This document shows, in pieces, positions 34,806 to 44,299 of a DNA stretch of 64,000 nt (positions are counted from its first letter, which is position 1; every line of letters starts with the position of its first letter). The translations under genes were made by a program, and so were the position numbers. This DNA is from Accumulibacter appositus. Its GTDB lineage: Bacteria > Pseudomonadota > Gammaproteobacteria > Burkholderiales > Rhodocyclaceae. Below the pieces are notes generated by a model, which was given only the letters and a program-made list of their open reading frames with translations, was not told where the DNA came from and searched no databases. The DNA is taken from assembly GCF_035440685.1 (NCBI RefSeq), contig NZ_DAORMW010000001.1; one strand, written 5' to 3'.

Positions 34806-36932
34806 ATGGATACCCGCATCGATTTCTATCCGACGCACCAGCATGGCAGCTACAAACTTCGTCCCGGGCGAGCCTTTCCCTTCGGCAGCACCCTGGTCCC
34901 CGGCGGCGTCAACTTTTCCATCAGCTCCGGCCACGCCACGGCGTGCACCCTGGTGCTCTTCGAAAAAGGCGCGCCAGAACCATTCGTGGAGATCCCCTTC
35001 CCCGACGCCTTTCGTATCGGCAACGTCTGGTGCATGGTCGTCTTCGACCTCGACTACGAGCGCATCGAGTACGGCTACCGCATGGACGGCCCCTGGGATC
35101 CGGGAGCCGGACACCGCTTCGACCGTTCGAAAATCCTCCTCGATCCCTACGCCAAGGCGATCAGCGGGCGGACGCAGTGGGGCAAGCACCCCGACTGGAA
35201 CGACATCTACCCGCAGCGCGCCCGGCTGGTCTTCGAGGATTTCGACTGGGAAGACGACCGCCCCCTGGAGACGCCGCTGGCCGACCTGGTGATCTACGAA
35301 CTGCACACGCGCAGTTTCACCGCCCACCCATCGGCAGACGTCAAGCACCCCGGCACCTACGCCGGCATCGCGGCGAAGATCCCGTATCTGAAGGAACTTG
35401 GGGTGAACTGCGTCGAGCTGATGCCGATCTTCGAGTTCGACGAGTTCGAGAACAGTCGCGCCAATCCGCTCACCGGCGAGATGATGTTCAACTACTGGGG
35501 CTATAGCACGGTTGGATTCTTCGCGCCCAAGGCCGGTTTCGCGGCCACCGGCCCCTTCGGCATGGAGGTGGATGAGCTAAAGAACCTGATCAAGGAATTG
35601 CACCGCAACGGCATCGAAGTGATGCTCGATGTGGTTTTCAACCACACCGCCGAAGGCAACGAAAACGGGCCGACGCTCTCCTTCAGGGGAATCGACAACC
35701 AGACCTTCTACATGCTGACCCCGGAAGGCTACTACTACAACTTCAGCGGTTGCGGCAACACCCTCAACTGCAACAGCCCGGTGGTGCGCAACATGGTCCT
35801 CGACAGCCTGCGTTACTGGGCGGCCGAGTACCACATCGACGGTTTCCGCTTCGATCTGGCCTCGATCCTCGGCCGTGCGCCGAGCGGCGCACCCCTGCCT
35901 AACCCGCCCTTGCTCGAAAGCCTGGCCTTCGACCCGGTGCTCGCTAAGTGCAAACTGATTGCCGAAGCCTGGGACGCCGGGGGCCTCTATCAGGTCGGCT
36001 CATTCCCGGCCTATGGACGCTGGGCAGAGTGGAACGGCAAGTACCGCGACGACATCCGCCGCTTCCTGAAAGGAGACGATGGCATGGTGCCGGTGATGGC
36101 CGAACGCATCCAGGGCTCACCTGACCTCTACGGCTGGAACGAACGCGGTCCGACTGCATCGATCAACTTCATCACCTGCCATGACGGCTTCACGCTCTAC
36201 GATCTCTTCGCCTACAACGACAAGCACAACGAAGCCAACGGCGAACAGAATCGCGACGGCGGCAACGACAATCACAGCTGGAACTGTGGCGTCGAAGGCG
36301 AAACCGACGATGCGCAGGTCAACGCCTTGCGTCAGCGCATGATCAGGAATGCCCTGGCCATCCTGCTGGTCAGCCACGGCGTACCAATGCTCCTGATGGG
36401 CGACGAACTGGGCCGCAGCCAGCGTGGCAACAACAACACCTACTGCCATGACAATGAACTGAACTGGCTGGACTGGACGCTGCGCGAGCGCAACGGCGAT
36501 CTGTTCCACTTCACCCGCAAGATGATCGCCTTGCGCCATGCACACCCGCTGCTGCGCACCGGCGAGTTCTTCGGCACCCGCCGCTCGCCGGCCGATATCA
36601 TCTGGCACGGGACGCAGGCATGGAAAGCCGACTGGTCGGCAGATTCGCGCGCCCTGGCCTTCATGCTCCGGGAACGTCAGGCCGGGCAAGGAGGAAATGC
36701 CACGCCAGTGCTGTACATGGCGATCAATAGTTTCTGGGACGCCCTGCCCTTCGAACTGCCGGAACTGCCCGCCGACTATCACTGGCACCTGTTCGCCAAT
36801 ACCAGCTTGCCGGCGCCCGACGACATCCAGGAGCCTGGCCAGGAAATCCCTCTGCAGGAAAACCTGCAAAGCTTCCTGGTTGGCGGCCGTGCGGTGGTGA
36901 TACTCATTGGGCGCCCGCGCCCACAAGCCTGA
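34806..36932 (+). CDS. glgX: Glycogen debranching enzyme GlgX (isoamylase type)
   Basis: This 708-residue GH13 enzyme hydrolyses alpha-1,6 branches of phosphorylase-trimmed glycogen. An N-terminal CBM48 (about 20-115) includes GSTLVPGGVNFSI. The catalytic barrel shows DVVFNHTAEGNE, GFRFDLASILGR (nucleophile Asp), LIAEAWDAGG (acid/base Glu) and FITCHDGFTLYDL (transition-state Asp). A C-terminal domain starts near residue 620. It starts one base after the STAS stop, with AAGAAGGG as ribosome-binding site. It is placed between two STAS genes, which is unusual for glgX. Confidence 0.95.
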   Translation: MDTRIDFYPTHQHGSYKLRPGRAFPFGSTLVPGGVNFSISSGHATACTLVLFEKGAPEPFVEIPFPDAFRIGNVWCMVVFDLDYERIEYGYRMDGPWDPGAGHRFDRSKILLDPYAKAISGRTQWGKHPDWNDIYPQRARLVFEDFDWEDDRPLETPLADLVIYELHTRSFTAHPSADVKHPGTYAGIAAKIPYLKELGVNCVELMPIFEFDEFENSRANPLTGEMMFNYWGYSTVGFFAPKAGFAATGPFGMEVDELKNLIKELHRNGIEVMLDVVFNHTAEGNENGPTLSFRGIDNQTFYMLTPEGYYYNFSGCGNTLNCNSPVVRNMVLDSLRYWAAEYHIDGFRFDLASILGRAPSGAPLPNPPLLESLAFDPVLAKCKLIAEAWDAGGLYQVGSFPAYGRWAEWNGKYRDDIRRFLKGDDGMVPVMAERIQGSPDLYGWNERGPTASINFITCHDGFTLYDLFAYNDKHNEANGEQNRDGGNDNHSWNCGVEGETDDAQVNALRQRMIRNALAILLVSHGVPMLLMGDELGRSQRGNNNTYCHDNELNWLDWTLRERNGDLFHFTRKMIALRHAHPLLRTGEFFGTRRSPADIIWHGTQAWKADWSADSRALAFMLRERQAGQGGNATPVLYMAINSFWDALPFELPELPADYHWHLFANTSLPAPDDIQEPGQEIPLQENLQSFLVGGRAVVILIGRPRPQA

Positions 36933-36962
36933 CCAACAGACCAATCCTTGGAGACAACAACA

Positions 36963-37280
36963 ATGAGCTTAAGCACCAGTGTGGAAATGAAGGGCCGCGA
37001 GGCATGGATCACCCTTGCCGGCGAACTTGACGCCGCGGTAGCCGGCGAATTCCGCCAGGCCATCGAGCAGGTCGCCGAGCAGAAACCCGAGAAGCTCGTC
37101 CTCTTCGTCAGCGGACTGCAATTCATGGCCAGTGCCGGCCTGCGCGTACTGGTGTTCGCCAAGCAACAGATGGGACGCGAGGTCAGCATTTACGTCGTCG
37201 GCGCCAGCGGCCCGGTACTCAACACGCTGCAAATGAGCGGCTTCGACCAGTCCGTTTACCTCCAGGAAAGCTATCCCTGA
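36963..37280 (+). CDS. STAS-domain anti-sigma factor antagonist (second copy)
   Basis: This 105-residue STAS protein has the phosphoacceptor region LQFMASAGLRVLVFAKQQ, aligned with the SSAGLR site of the first copy. TTGGAG lies upstream of the ATG at 36963; the five extra codons from 36948 are not needed. The two STAS proteins share the fold but differ clearly in sequence, so they are probably not a recent duplication. It is followed after about 40 bp by the kinase gene. Confidence 0.88.
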   Translation: MSLSTSVEMKGREAWITLAGELDAAVAGEFRQAIEQVAEQKPEKLVLFVSGLQFMASAGLRVLVFAKQQMGREVSIYVVGASGPVLNTLQMSGFDQSVYLQESYP

Positions 37281-37322
37281 GCCTCGCTGGCCGATCATCG
37301 CGATCATGGTAGACATGTAGAC

Positions 37323-37754
37323 GTGGCAAGGCACAGCATCCCAGCCAACCTGGCGGCACTAGCGACCGTCCGGCAACTGGTCACGCAGGCTTGCCGGGAG
37401 GCGGGCCTTGACGATGCAGCAAGCTATCGCCTGATTCTGGCGGTTGACGAGATCGCCACCAACATCATCACCCACGGTTACCAGGAACAGGGCAGCAGCG
37501 GCGACATCGCGATCGCCATCGAAGCCGGCGAGCAGTACCTGAGCGTAGTCCTCGAGGATACGGGAATCGCCTATGATCCGCGTGCGCAAGGCATGCCGAC
37601 TGCCGAAGACCTCGATAAACCCCTGTCCGACCGCGAAATCGGCGGGCTGGGCGTCTTCCTGGCGCTACAGGGCGTCGATCGCTTCGACTATCAGCACCAT
37701 GACAAGGTCAACCGCAACACCCTGGCGGTCAAACTGCCGCAAGCGAAACGCTGA
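37323..37754 (+). CDS. RsbW/SpoIIAB-like serine kinase (anti-sigma factor family)
   Basis: This 143-residue GHKL ATPase-domain protein shows the N-box LAVDEIATNIITHGY, the G1 box LEDTGIAYDP and the glycine-rich GGLGVFLAL. RsbW-type kinases phosphorylate STAS antagonists and bind a sigma factor or another partner. The start codon is GTG 37323. No sigma factor gene is present in the cluster, so the controlled output may be something other than a sigma factor. Confidence 0.88.
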   Translation: MARHSIPANLAALATVRQLVTQACREAGLDDAASYRLILAVDEIATNIITHGYQEQGSSGDIAIAIEAGEQYLSVVLEDTGIAYDPRAQGMPTAEDLDKPLSDREIGGLGVFLALQGVDRFDYQHHDKVNRNTLAVKLPQAKR

Positions 37755-37836
37755 TCGGTCAGGAAAGCGTGCGCTGCCCGAAAAAGCGGCGCACCTCCTG
37801 CGCCTCCTAATTCCTACCTGGCGAGCGGCGGGCGCC

Positions 37837-39114
37837 TTACTTCAACTGTGCGCTGAGCTGCAAGAGCCAATCCCGGATGGCAACTTCGCCGGGGACCTCA
37901 GTGGCCTCCAGAGTTGGAAAGCGGCAGAAAACATCCTGGATGATCCCCTTCAGCTGCCAGCCCGCTTCACGCGCCAGCATGGCCAGCTCTCTTATTTCGC
38001 CTGGCTGATCGCGGATGTCGACGCACACCGACTTGAGCTGGTCCGGGTGCAGGCCGGCATCGGCCAGCGAACGCTCCAGAGCCACCACGCGGTTCGTCAG
38101 AAAAGCGCCAACAACCGGCGCGGCCGCAGCATAGTGCGCCAACTCTGAACGCGCCTCGTTCCATTTGTCGAAGTCGTCGCCAAGGCTCTTGATCCGCGCC
38201 GCGTTGCGGCTGCCCTGCTCCGCATCCGTCTCCTCGACCGCCGCTTGCTCCAGCAGCTTCAAGATCGCCCTCGACATCTGCGCATCGAACTTGCCGTGGT
38301 TCAAACGCAGGATCAGCGACAAGCGCTGCTCGGCGGCACTGGTTGTCTTGTCGAGAACGGCGGCGACCACCTCCGCAAGCAGTAGAATGCGTCCCATGAC
38401 GCTGATCTCGGCGCCTTTGAGTCCGCGCGGATAACCGCTACCGTCGAGCCGTTCGTGGTGCTCGAGAACCGCTCTGCCGACCGCCTGCGGATACTCGGGC
38501 CGCTGCTTGACGATCATCGTCGCCGTGAGCGGATGCGCGTGCAGCTGTCGCCGCTCGCCGGCATCGAGCCTGTGGTCAGCCTGCATCATTTCCGGATCGA
38601 TATGCAGCATGCCTATATCGTGAAGCAACGCCGCCGCAGCCAGCGCCCGCAACTCAGGCACCTCAAGCTCCTGGCGTATGCCCAGGTAAAGTGCGATTAG
38701 CGCCACCTGCAGGCTGTGAGCAAAGAGAGCGCCGCCGCGATCACGGGCGACGGTCAACCTGAAGGCCATCGCCTTTGGCAATGCAATGCTGCCAATGGCA
38801 CCGAGCAAGGTAACGCGATCGCTGAGTTCGGCTGCAAGCCTCCCATAGAAAGGCCGCTCCGCAATGAGAGCTTCAGCCTGATCGCGCAGCTCTTCCAGCG
38901 TGACCGCCTTCTCGGCAGTGAGACTCTCGTCGATGGACACCTGCAAGCGATGATTGAGCAGCCGCTCGAACAGCCCGCTGTCCACCCGTACACCGCGCTC
39001 GACCAGCTTGATACCGTTGTTGGAAAAGATCGCCTGGTGGGCAAGCACCTCTTGCGAGTCGCCGAGCTCGGTGGCCGCCTTGAGGTAGTGTTCGTCGTTG
39101 GTTTCTTCGGCCAT
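37837..39114 (-). CDS. HD-GYP domain protein (probable c-di-GMP phosphodiesterase)
   Basis: This protein of about 425 residues has an N-terminal helical region of about 110 residues. The HD-GYP domain has LLHDIGMLHID for the HD pair, LHAHPLTAT, and HHERLDGSGYPRGLKG containing the GYP signature. A C-terminal helical region of about 150 residues has no recognised family. The signatures are intact, so hydrolysis of c-di-GMP to GMP is likely. ATG 39114 has AAGGAA about 13 bp upstream; the frame extends to a TTG at 39153. It is convergent with the partner-switching cluster. Confidence 0.85.
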   Translation of the reverse strand: MAEETNDEHYLKAATELGDSQEVLAHQAIFSNNGIKLVERGVRVDSGLFERLLNHRLQVSIDESLTAEKAVTLEELRDQAEALIAERPFYGRLAAELSDRVTLLGAIGSIALPKAMAFRLTVARDRGGALFAHSLQVALIALYLGIRQELEVPELRALAAAALLHDIGMLHIDPEMMQADHRLDAGERRQLHAHPLTATMIVKQRPEYPQAVGRAVLEHHERLDGSGYPRGLKGAEISVMGRILLLAEVVAAVLDKTTSAAEQRLSLILRLNHGKFDAQMSRAILKLLEQAAVEETDAEQGSRNAARIKSLGDDFDKWNEARSELAHYAAAAPVVGAFLTNRVVALERSLADAGLHPDQLKSVCVDIRDQPGEIRELAMLAREAGWQLKGIIQDVFCRFPTLEATEVPGEVAIRDWLLQLSAQLK

Positions 39115-39767
39115 CAGCGCGTATTTTTCCTTCACCGCTTGCGGAAAGTGCAAACGATCGTTTCTTTCAGGGAACCCCTGCGCAGCTCACCGAGGATCGG
39201 TTGCGCTGGATGGCCAGTTGCTTGAGATCCGCAGCCCACTTCTGCTTCGGTCGCTCGGCTTTCCACTGCCCTGGAAAGAACTAATGTGAAAGTCGCGCAA
39301 GCGACTCACGAAGCTCCCTTCTCCCCCGGCGGGAGAAGGGTTGGGGAAGAGGGGGAAACGGTCATGACTTTCATGACTTGGGGTGTCTCCAGGTTTCATG
39401 ACCGTTTATTCTACATCAGCATTGGCCGGCGACATTTCTGTGAGCCCGAGCCGAATGACCAACGAAAGCCGCGACTTCTTTGAAAGCAAGTCGCATCAAC
39501 CCGGGCGGGAGCTGCTTTGCCGCCCACCGGGGCACGGCAAGCTCTTTGAAGACCAGGCCTAGGCAAGCGCCGGAACAAGCCGGGGTGCTCCGGCGTAAAC
39601 CGTGCGCCGGCCGGCCCTTATCATCGACACCAACAGAGTCCCCGCCGACAGGTGGTGGCCAGCAATGACGATTCGCCCGGCGCACGTCCGCTGGACCACG
39701 CCGGGCATTCCGAGCGCCAGCAAGCAGCGCTTGGTGCCCCATCCACTGCCCACCGAAACGGGTGTAA
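39115..39767. other. Intergenic region before the defence island
   Basis: These 650 bp have no convincing gene. It holds copy C of the dispersed element (39282-39407). Then come about 350 bp of GC-rich sequence with a 7-bp hairpin CGCCGGA (39568-39574) / TCCGGCG (39589-39595). Short frames there have skewed composition and no family resemblance. It marks the left boundary of the restriction island. Confidence 0.5.
39282..39407 (+). repeat. Dispersed intergenic hairpin element, copy C
   Basis: Three consecutive perfect hairpins are visible. AGTCGC-gcaa-GCGACT (39291-39306) has a GNRA-type tetraloop. CCCTTCTCCC (39316-39325) pairs with GGGAGAAGGG (39331-39340). AAACGGTCATGA (39356-39367) pairs with TCATGACCGTTT (39396-39407). 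The order matches copies A and B. There is no coding potential and no T-tract. Confidence 0.65.
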
Positions 39768-40859
39768 ATGGATGTAGTATTGGGCTTCATGATCCGCTCC
39801 GACACCGTCCAGATCACTCCAGAAATCCTGAGCCTCATCGCGGAAATCGATGAGTTCAAGGGTGCGTGGCGCGCGCTCGGCAGCTTGGCGCCGGATCGGC
39901 TCTCGGCATTGCGGCGGGTGGCGACCATCGAAAGCATCGGCTCATCGACGCGCATCGAGGGCAGCCAGCTTTCGGACCGCGAGGTCGAACGTTTGCTCTC
40001 CCGGCTGCAGATCAAGCCGTTCACCACGCGCGATGAGCAGGAGGTCGCCGGCTACGCCGATGTGATGGAGCGAGTGCTCTCGTCCGGGCCGGACATTGCC
40101 CTGACCGAGAACCACATCCAGCAGTTGCACCGCGACTTGCTGACGCACAGCGAGAAAGACGCGTGGCACCGTGGAAGCTACAAGACCTCCTCCAACAGCG
40201 TGGCGGCGTTCGACGACGATGGCAGGCAACTCGGCGTCGTATTCGAAACGGCGACGCCCTTCGACACCCCTCGCCTGATGAGCGAACTGGTGACCTGGTT
40301 CAATTGCGAGCGCGCGGTCTCCGGAACACGCCGGCTACACCCCTTGTTGCTCATCGGCGTGTGGGGCGTGGTGTTCCTGGAGATCCATCCGTTCCAGGAC
40401 GGCAACGGCCGCCTGAGCCGTGTGCTGACCACCCTGTTGTTGCTGCAGGCTGGCTATGCCTACGTCCCTTACAGCTCACTCGAAAGTGTCATCGAGCGAA
40501 GCAAGGAAGCCTATTACCTCGCCTTGCGCCAGACGCAGGGGACCATTCGCAGCGAAGCGCCCAACTGGCAACCGTGGCTTGACTTCTTCCTGCGCGCCGT
40601 GGCTGAACAGATGCGGCTGCTTGGCCGCAAGATCGAACGCGAGAAGCTGGTGCTCGCCGCCCTTCCCGAGCTGTCGCTAAAGATCGTCGAGTTCGCCCGC
40701 GAGCATGGCCGCATCACGATGGGTGATGCCATCCGGCTCACCGGCAGCAATCGCAACACGCTAAAGCAGCACTTTCGGGCGCTGGTGGAACGTGGGCGTT
40801 TGAGCCTGCACGGTAGCGGGCGTGGAGTCTGGTACGAGCTGAAGCAGGAGCTTCCATGA
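39768..40859 (+). CDS. Fic family protein (AMPylase) with N-terminal inhibitory motif
   Basis: This 363-residue protein contains the Fic active-site motif HPFQDGNGRLSR near residues 206-217. The inhibitory motif SSTRIEG at residues 59-65 matches (S/T)xxxE(G/N) of self-inhibited class II Fic proteins. The C-terminal 80 residues look like a winged-helix domain (ITMGDAIRLTGSNRNTLKQHF). Fic enzymes transfer AMP or another nucleotide moiety to protein targets. The stop overlaps the hsdR start (ATGA), so it belongs to the restriction operon. An ATG at 39789 is an alternative start. Confidence 0.88.
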   Translation: MDVVLGFMIRSDTVQITPEILSLIAEIDEFKGAWRALGSLAPDRLSALRRVATIESIGSSTRIEGSQLSDREVERLLSRLQIKPFTTRDEQEVAGYADVMERVLSSGPDIALTENHIQQLHRDLLTHSEKDAWHRGSYKTSSNSVAAFDDDGRQLGVVFETATPFDTPRLMSELVTWFNCERAVSGTRRLHPLLLIGVWGVVFLEIHPFQDGNGRLSRVLTTLLLLQAGYAYVPYSSLESVIERSKEAYYLALRQTQGTIRSEAPNWQPWLDFFLRAVAEQMRLLGRKIEREKLVLAALPELSLKIVEFAREHGRITMGDAIRLTGSNRNTLKQHFRALVERGRLSLHGSGRGVWYELKQELP

Positions 40860-43800
40860 TCGATATTCGTCCGCAGAGCAACTTCACACTGCTCAAGGAA
40901 CACGATGAGCAACTCGAACGCTTGGGCCTGCTGGCGGAGCGCTACTTTGCGGATGACCCGAACACCAGCCTGCTCAAGCTCCGCCAACTGGCCGAGGGCC
41001 TGGCCCAATCAGTTGCTTCCAGGGTAGGCCTGTACACATCTCCGGACGAAAGGCAGGTCGATCTGCTACGGCGCCTGCGAGATCATGGCATCGTCCCCCG
41101 CGAAGTGGCCTCACTTTTCCACGAAATCCGTAAAGCGGGCAACGATGCCAATCACAAGCTGGCCGGGGGCCACAGCACGGCGCTGATGGCCATGCGGCTG
41201 TCTTGGCAACTTGGCATCTGGTTTCACCGTAGCTTCAAGGATTCGAGCTACAAGTCAGGCCCCTTCCTTCCGCCCTCGCCACCAGCAAACGAGAGCGCCG
41301 AACTCAAAGCGGAGCTGGACGCCCTGCAACACGAGCTCGCGGTCTTCCGCGCCGCGCATCAGGACGTGGCCCAAGCGCTTGAAGCCAGCAAGACTCACGC
41401 CAAACAGACCGAGGAGGATTGCGCATTTTGGGAAGCGATGGCGTCTGAAGCCGAGACTGCGAAAGTCAAGTTGGCTCAGCGACTGCAGGCTGTGCAGGTG
41501 CAGGCCGCCGTCCAGCCAGCACAGGCTGTCGCCAAGCTCGTCGAATCCGCCCATACCGCGGCGGCAACCATCCGCATCAGCGAAGCAGATACGCGCAAGA
41601 TCATCGACGACCAGCTGGCTGCGGCCGCTTGGACGGTGGATTCGGTCAAGCTCACCTTCGCCAAGGGAACTCGCCCACAACGCGGGCGACACCTCGCCAT
41701 TGCCGAGTGGCCAACTGAAACGGGGCCAGCAGACTACGCACTCTTCATCGGCCTGCAGCCGGTGGCGCTTGTCGAAGCCAAGCGCAAGAACCTCGACGTC
41801 TCGGCCGCCTTGCAGCAAGCCAAGCGCTACAGCCGCGGCTTCAGGCCGTCATCTGAGATCGAGCTGCCGGCCGGCAACTACGGTGTGAAGGGACTGTTTC
41901 GCGTACCCTTCGTCTTCGCTTCGAACGGGCGCCCGTATCTGCGCCAACTGGCGGCACAGAGCGGAGTCTGGTTCTGCGACCTGCGCCACCCGGAGAACCT
42001 CGGCCACGCGCTCGACGGCTGGTATACGCCCGCCGGCCTGAGCGCCCTGCTGCAGCGTGACGTCGAGCAAGCCCACGCTGCGCTGGCCACCACGCCGTTC
42101 GACTACGCATTCCCCCTGCGTCCTTACCAGGAGCAAGCCATTCGGGCCGCCGAGGCCAGTATCCGGGATGGGCAGCGCGCCATCCTGCTGGCTATGGCCA
42201 CCGGCACCGGCAAGACGAAAACCTGCATCGCACTCATCTACCGACTGCTAAAGGCGCAGCGCTTCCGCCGCATCCTGTTTCTTGTGGACCGCTCGGCACT
42301 GGGCGAGCAGGCCGCCAACGCCTTCAAAGACACGAGAATGGAGCGGCTGCAGACCTTTGCCGACATCTTCGGCATCAAGGAACTGGACGACCAACAACCC
42401 GATGGCGACACCGCCGTTCATATTGCTACTGTGCAAGGAATGGTTCAGCGCGTGCTGTACGCCGCCGACGACTCGGATCCGCCGCCGATCGACCAGTACG
42501 ATTGCATCGTGGTAGACGAATGCCATCGCGGCTATCTGCTGGACCGCGAGCTGTCGGATACCGAACTGGGTTTTCGCGGCTTCGACGACTACATCTCCAA
42601 GTACCGGCGCATTCTCGACTATTTCGACGCGACCAAGATCGGCCTCACCGCAACGCCGGCGCTGCACACCACCCAGATCTTCGGTCCGCCGGTGTTCACC
42701 TACGGCTACCGCGAAGCCGTCATCGATGGCTACCTCGTCGACTACGAGCCGCCAGTGCAGATCCACACCGAACTATCCAGCAACGGCATGACCTGGCGGG
42801 TCGGCGAAGAAGTGAAGGTCTACGACACCGCTAGCCAGCAGGTTGAACTCTTCAAGACTCCCGATGAAATCAAGCTCAAGGTCGAAGACTTCAATCGCAA
42901 GGTGATCACGCGGGCGTTCAACGCGGTCATCTGCGACTACCTAGCGCAGGAGCTGGACCCGGCATCGCACCGCAAGACGCTCGTTTTCTGTGTCAGCGAC
43001 AGCCACGCCGACCTGGTGGTCGCCTTGCTCAAGGTCGCGTTCGCCGAGCGATACGGTAGCGTCGATGACGATGCCGTCATCAAGATTACCGGCGCTGCCG
43101 ACAAGCCGCTGCAACTCATCCGGCGTTTCCGGAACGAGCGCCAACCCAATGTGGCGGTCACCGTCGATCTGCTCACCACCGGCGTGGACGTACCGCAGAT
43201 CTGCAACCTCGTCTTTCTGCGCCAGGTCAACAGCCGCATCCTGTTCGACCAGATGCTCGGCCGCGCCACGCGCCTGTGCGAATTCGGCGGCAGCGAAGTG
43301 AAAGATTCGTTTCGTGTGTTCGACGCTGTCCGCATTTTCGAGGCGATCGGCAACTTGACGGCCATGAAACCCGTTGTCGTCAGTGCCAAGATCAGCTTCA
43401 CGGAACTGGCTCACGAGCTGGCCACCTTGAAGGACGAATCGGCGACTTCGTTGGCGCGCGACCAGTTCCTTGCCAAACTACAGCGCAAGAAGCGGCACCT
43501 GTCGGAGGGCAGCCGCCAGGACTTCGAACTCAAAGCCGGCATGGCGCCGAACGCTTTCATTCAGAAGCTCAAGGCCATGTCACTTGCCGACGTCGCCGCA
43601 TGGTTCGTCCACAACCCGGAACTCGCTGAAATACTCGATCGGCAATCCGACGAGCCCGCCCGAACGATGTTCGTCTCCGACCACCCGGATGCCATTGAGC
43701 GCACCGAGCGCGGCTACGGTAAAGCGAAAAAGCCCGAGGACTACCTGCGCGAGTTCAGCAGCTACATCAACAGCCACAGCAACGACATTCCGGCGCTGCT

Positions 43801-44266
43801 GACCGTGCTCACCCGTCCACGCGACCTGACACGGACGCAACTGCGCGAACTGATGCTGACGCTGGATAAGGCAGGGTTCAGCGAAACGAATCTTGCCTCA
43901 GCGTGGCGCGAGCTGACCAATCAGGACATTGCCGCACGCATCGTCGGTTACATCCGACAAGCCGCTATCGGCGACGCTTTGTTACCCTACAGCGAGCGTG
44001 TCGATCATGCACTTCAGCGCCTACTTGCCGACCCACCAGGCGGCAAGCCCTGGAGTACGCCACAGCGCGACTGGCTCAAACGCATCGCCGCCCAGACCAA
44101 GGCCAACATACTGGTGGATCGTGCTGCGTTCGACGACCCCGATTTGATCTTCAAACGCGAGGGCGGCGGTTTCGCCCGCCTCGACAAGGTCTTCAGCGGC
44201 CACTTGCAACCGGTGCTCGATGCCTTTAACGATGCCCTCTGGGCAAGCGGCGAGCAATCCGCCTGA
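40856..44266 (+). CDS. hsdR: Type I restriction enzyme, restriction subunit HsdR
   Basis: This 1136-residue translocase/nuclease begins with a DUF4145-like helical region (about 15-125), followed by a long predicted coiled coil (about 145-215). The PD-(D/E)xK nuclease shows PADYALF and VALVEAKRK (about 290-310). The SF2 motor has Walker A MATGTGKTKT (near 445), DECHRGY (near 553), a TATP-like GLTATPALHTT and LTTGVDVPQI. The C-terminal helical domain binds the methylase. Its ATG overlaps the Fic stop by four bases. Confidence 0.96.
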   Translation: MIDIRPQSNFTLLKEHDEQLERLGLLAERYFADDPNTSLLKLRQLAEGLAQSVASRVGLYTSPDERQVDLLRRLRDHGIVPREVASLFHEIRKAGNDANHKLAGGHSTALMAMRLSWQLGIWFHRSFKDSSYKSGPFLPPSPPANESAELKAELDALQHELAVFRAAHQDVAQALEASKTHAKQTEEDCAFWEAMASEAETAKVKLAQRLQAVQVQAAVQPAQAVAKLVESAHTAAATIRISEADTRKIIDDQLAAAAWTVDSVKLTFAKGTRPQRGRHLAIAEWPTETGPADYALFIGLQPVALVEAKRKNLDVSAALQQAKRYSRGFRPSSEIELPAGNYGVKGLFRVPFVFASNGRPYLRQLAAQSGVWFCDLRHPENLGHALDGWYTPAGLSALLQRDVEQAHAALATTPFDYAFPLRPYQEQAIRAAEASIRDGQRAILLAMATGTGKTKTCIALIYRLLKAQRFRRILFLVDRSALGEQAANAFKDTRMERLQTFADIFGIKELDDQQPDGDTAVHIATVQGMVQRVLYAADDSDPPPIDQYDCIVVDECHRGYLLDRELSDTELGFRGFDDYISKYRRILDYFDATKIGLTATPALHTTQIFGPPVFTYGYREAVIDGYLVDYEPPVQIHTELSSNGMTWRVGEEVKVYDTASQQVELFKTPDEIKLKVEDFNRKVITRAFNAVICDYLAQELDPASHRKTLVFCVSDSHADLVVALLKVAFAERYGSVDDDAVIKITGAADKPLQLIRRFRNERQPNVAVTVDLLTTGVDVPQICNLVFLRQVNSRILFDQMLGRATRLCEFGGSEVKDSFRVFDAVRIFEAIGNLTAMKPVVVSAKISFTELAHELATLKDESATSLARDQFLAKLQRKKRHLSEGSRQDFELKAGMAPNAFIQKLKAMSLADVAAWFVHNPELAEILDRQSDEPARTMFVSDHPDAIERTERGYGKAKKPEDYLREFSSYINSHSNDIPALLTVLTRPRDLTRTQLRELMLTLDKAGFSETNLASAWRELTNQDIAARIVGYIRQAAIGDALLPYSERVDHALQRLLADPPGGKPWSTPQRDWLKRIAAQTKANILVDRAAFDDPDLIFKREGGGFARLDKVFSGHLQPVLDAFNDALWASGEQSA

Positions 44267-44299
44267 TTCCTTGCGAACCAAGAAATAACGAAAGCACCC

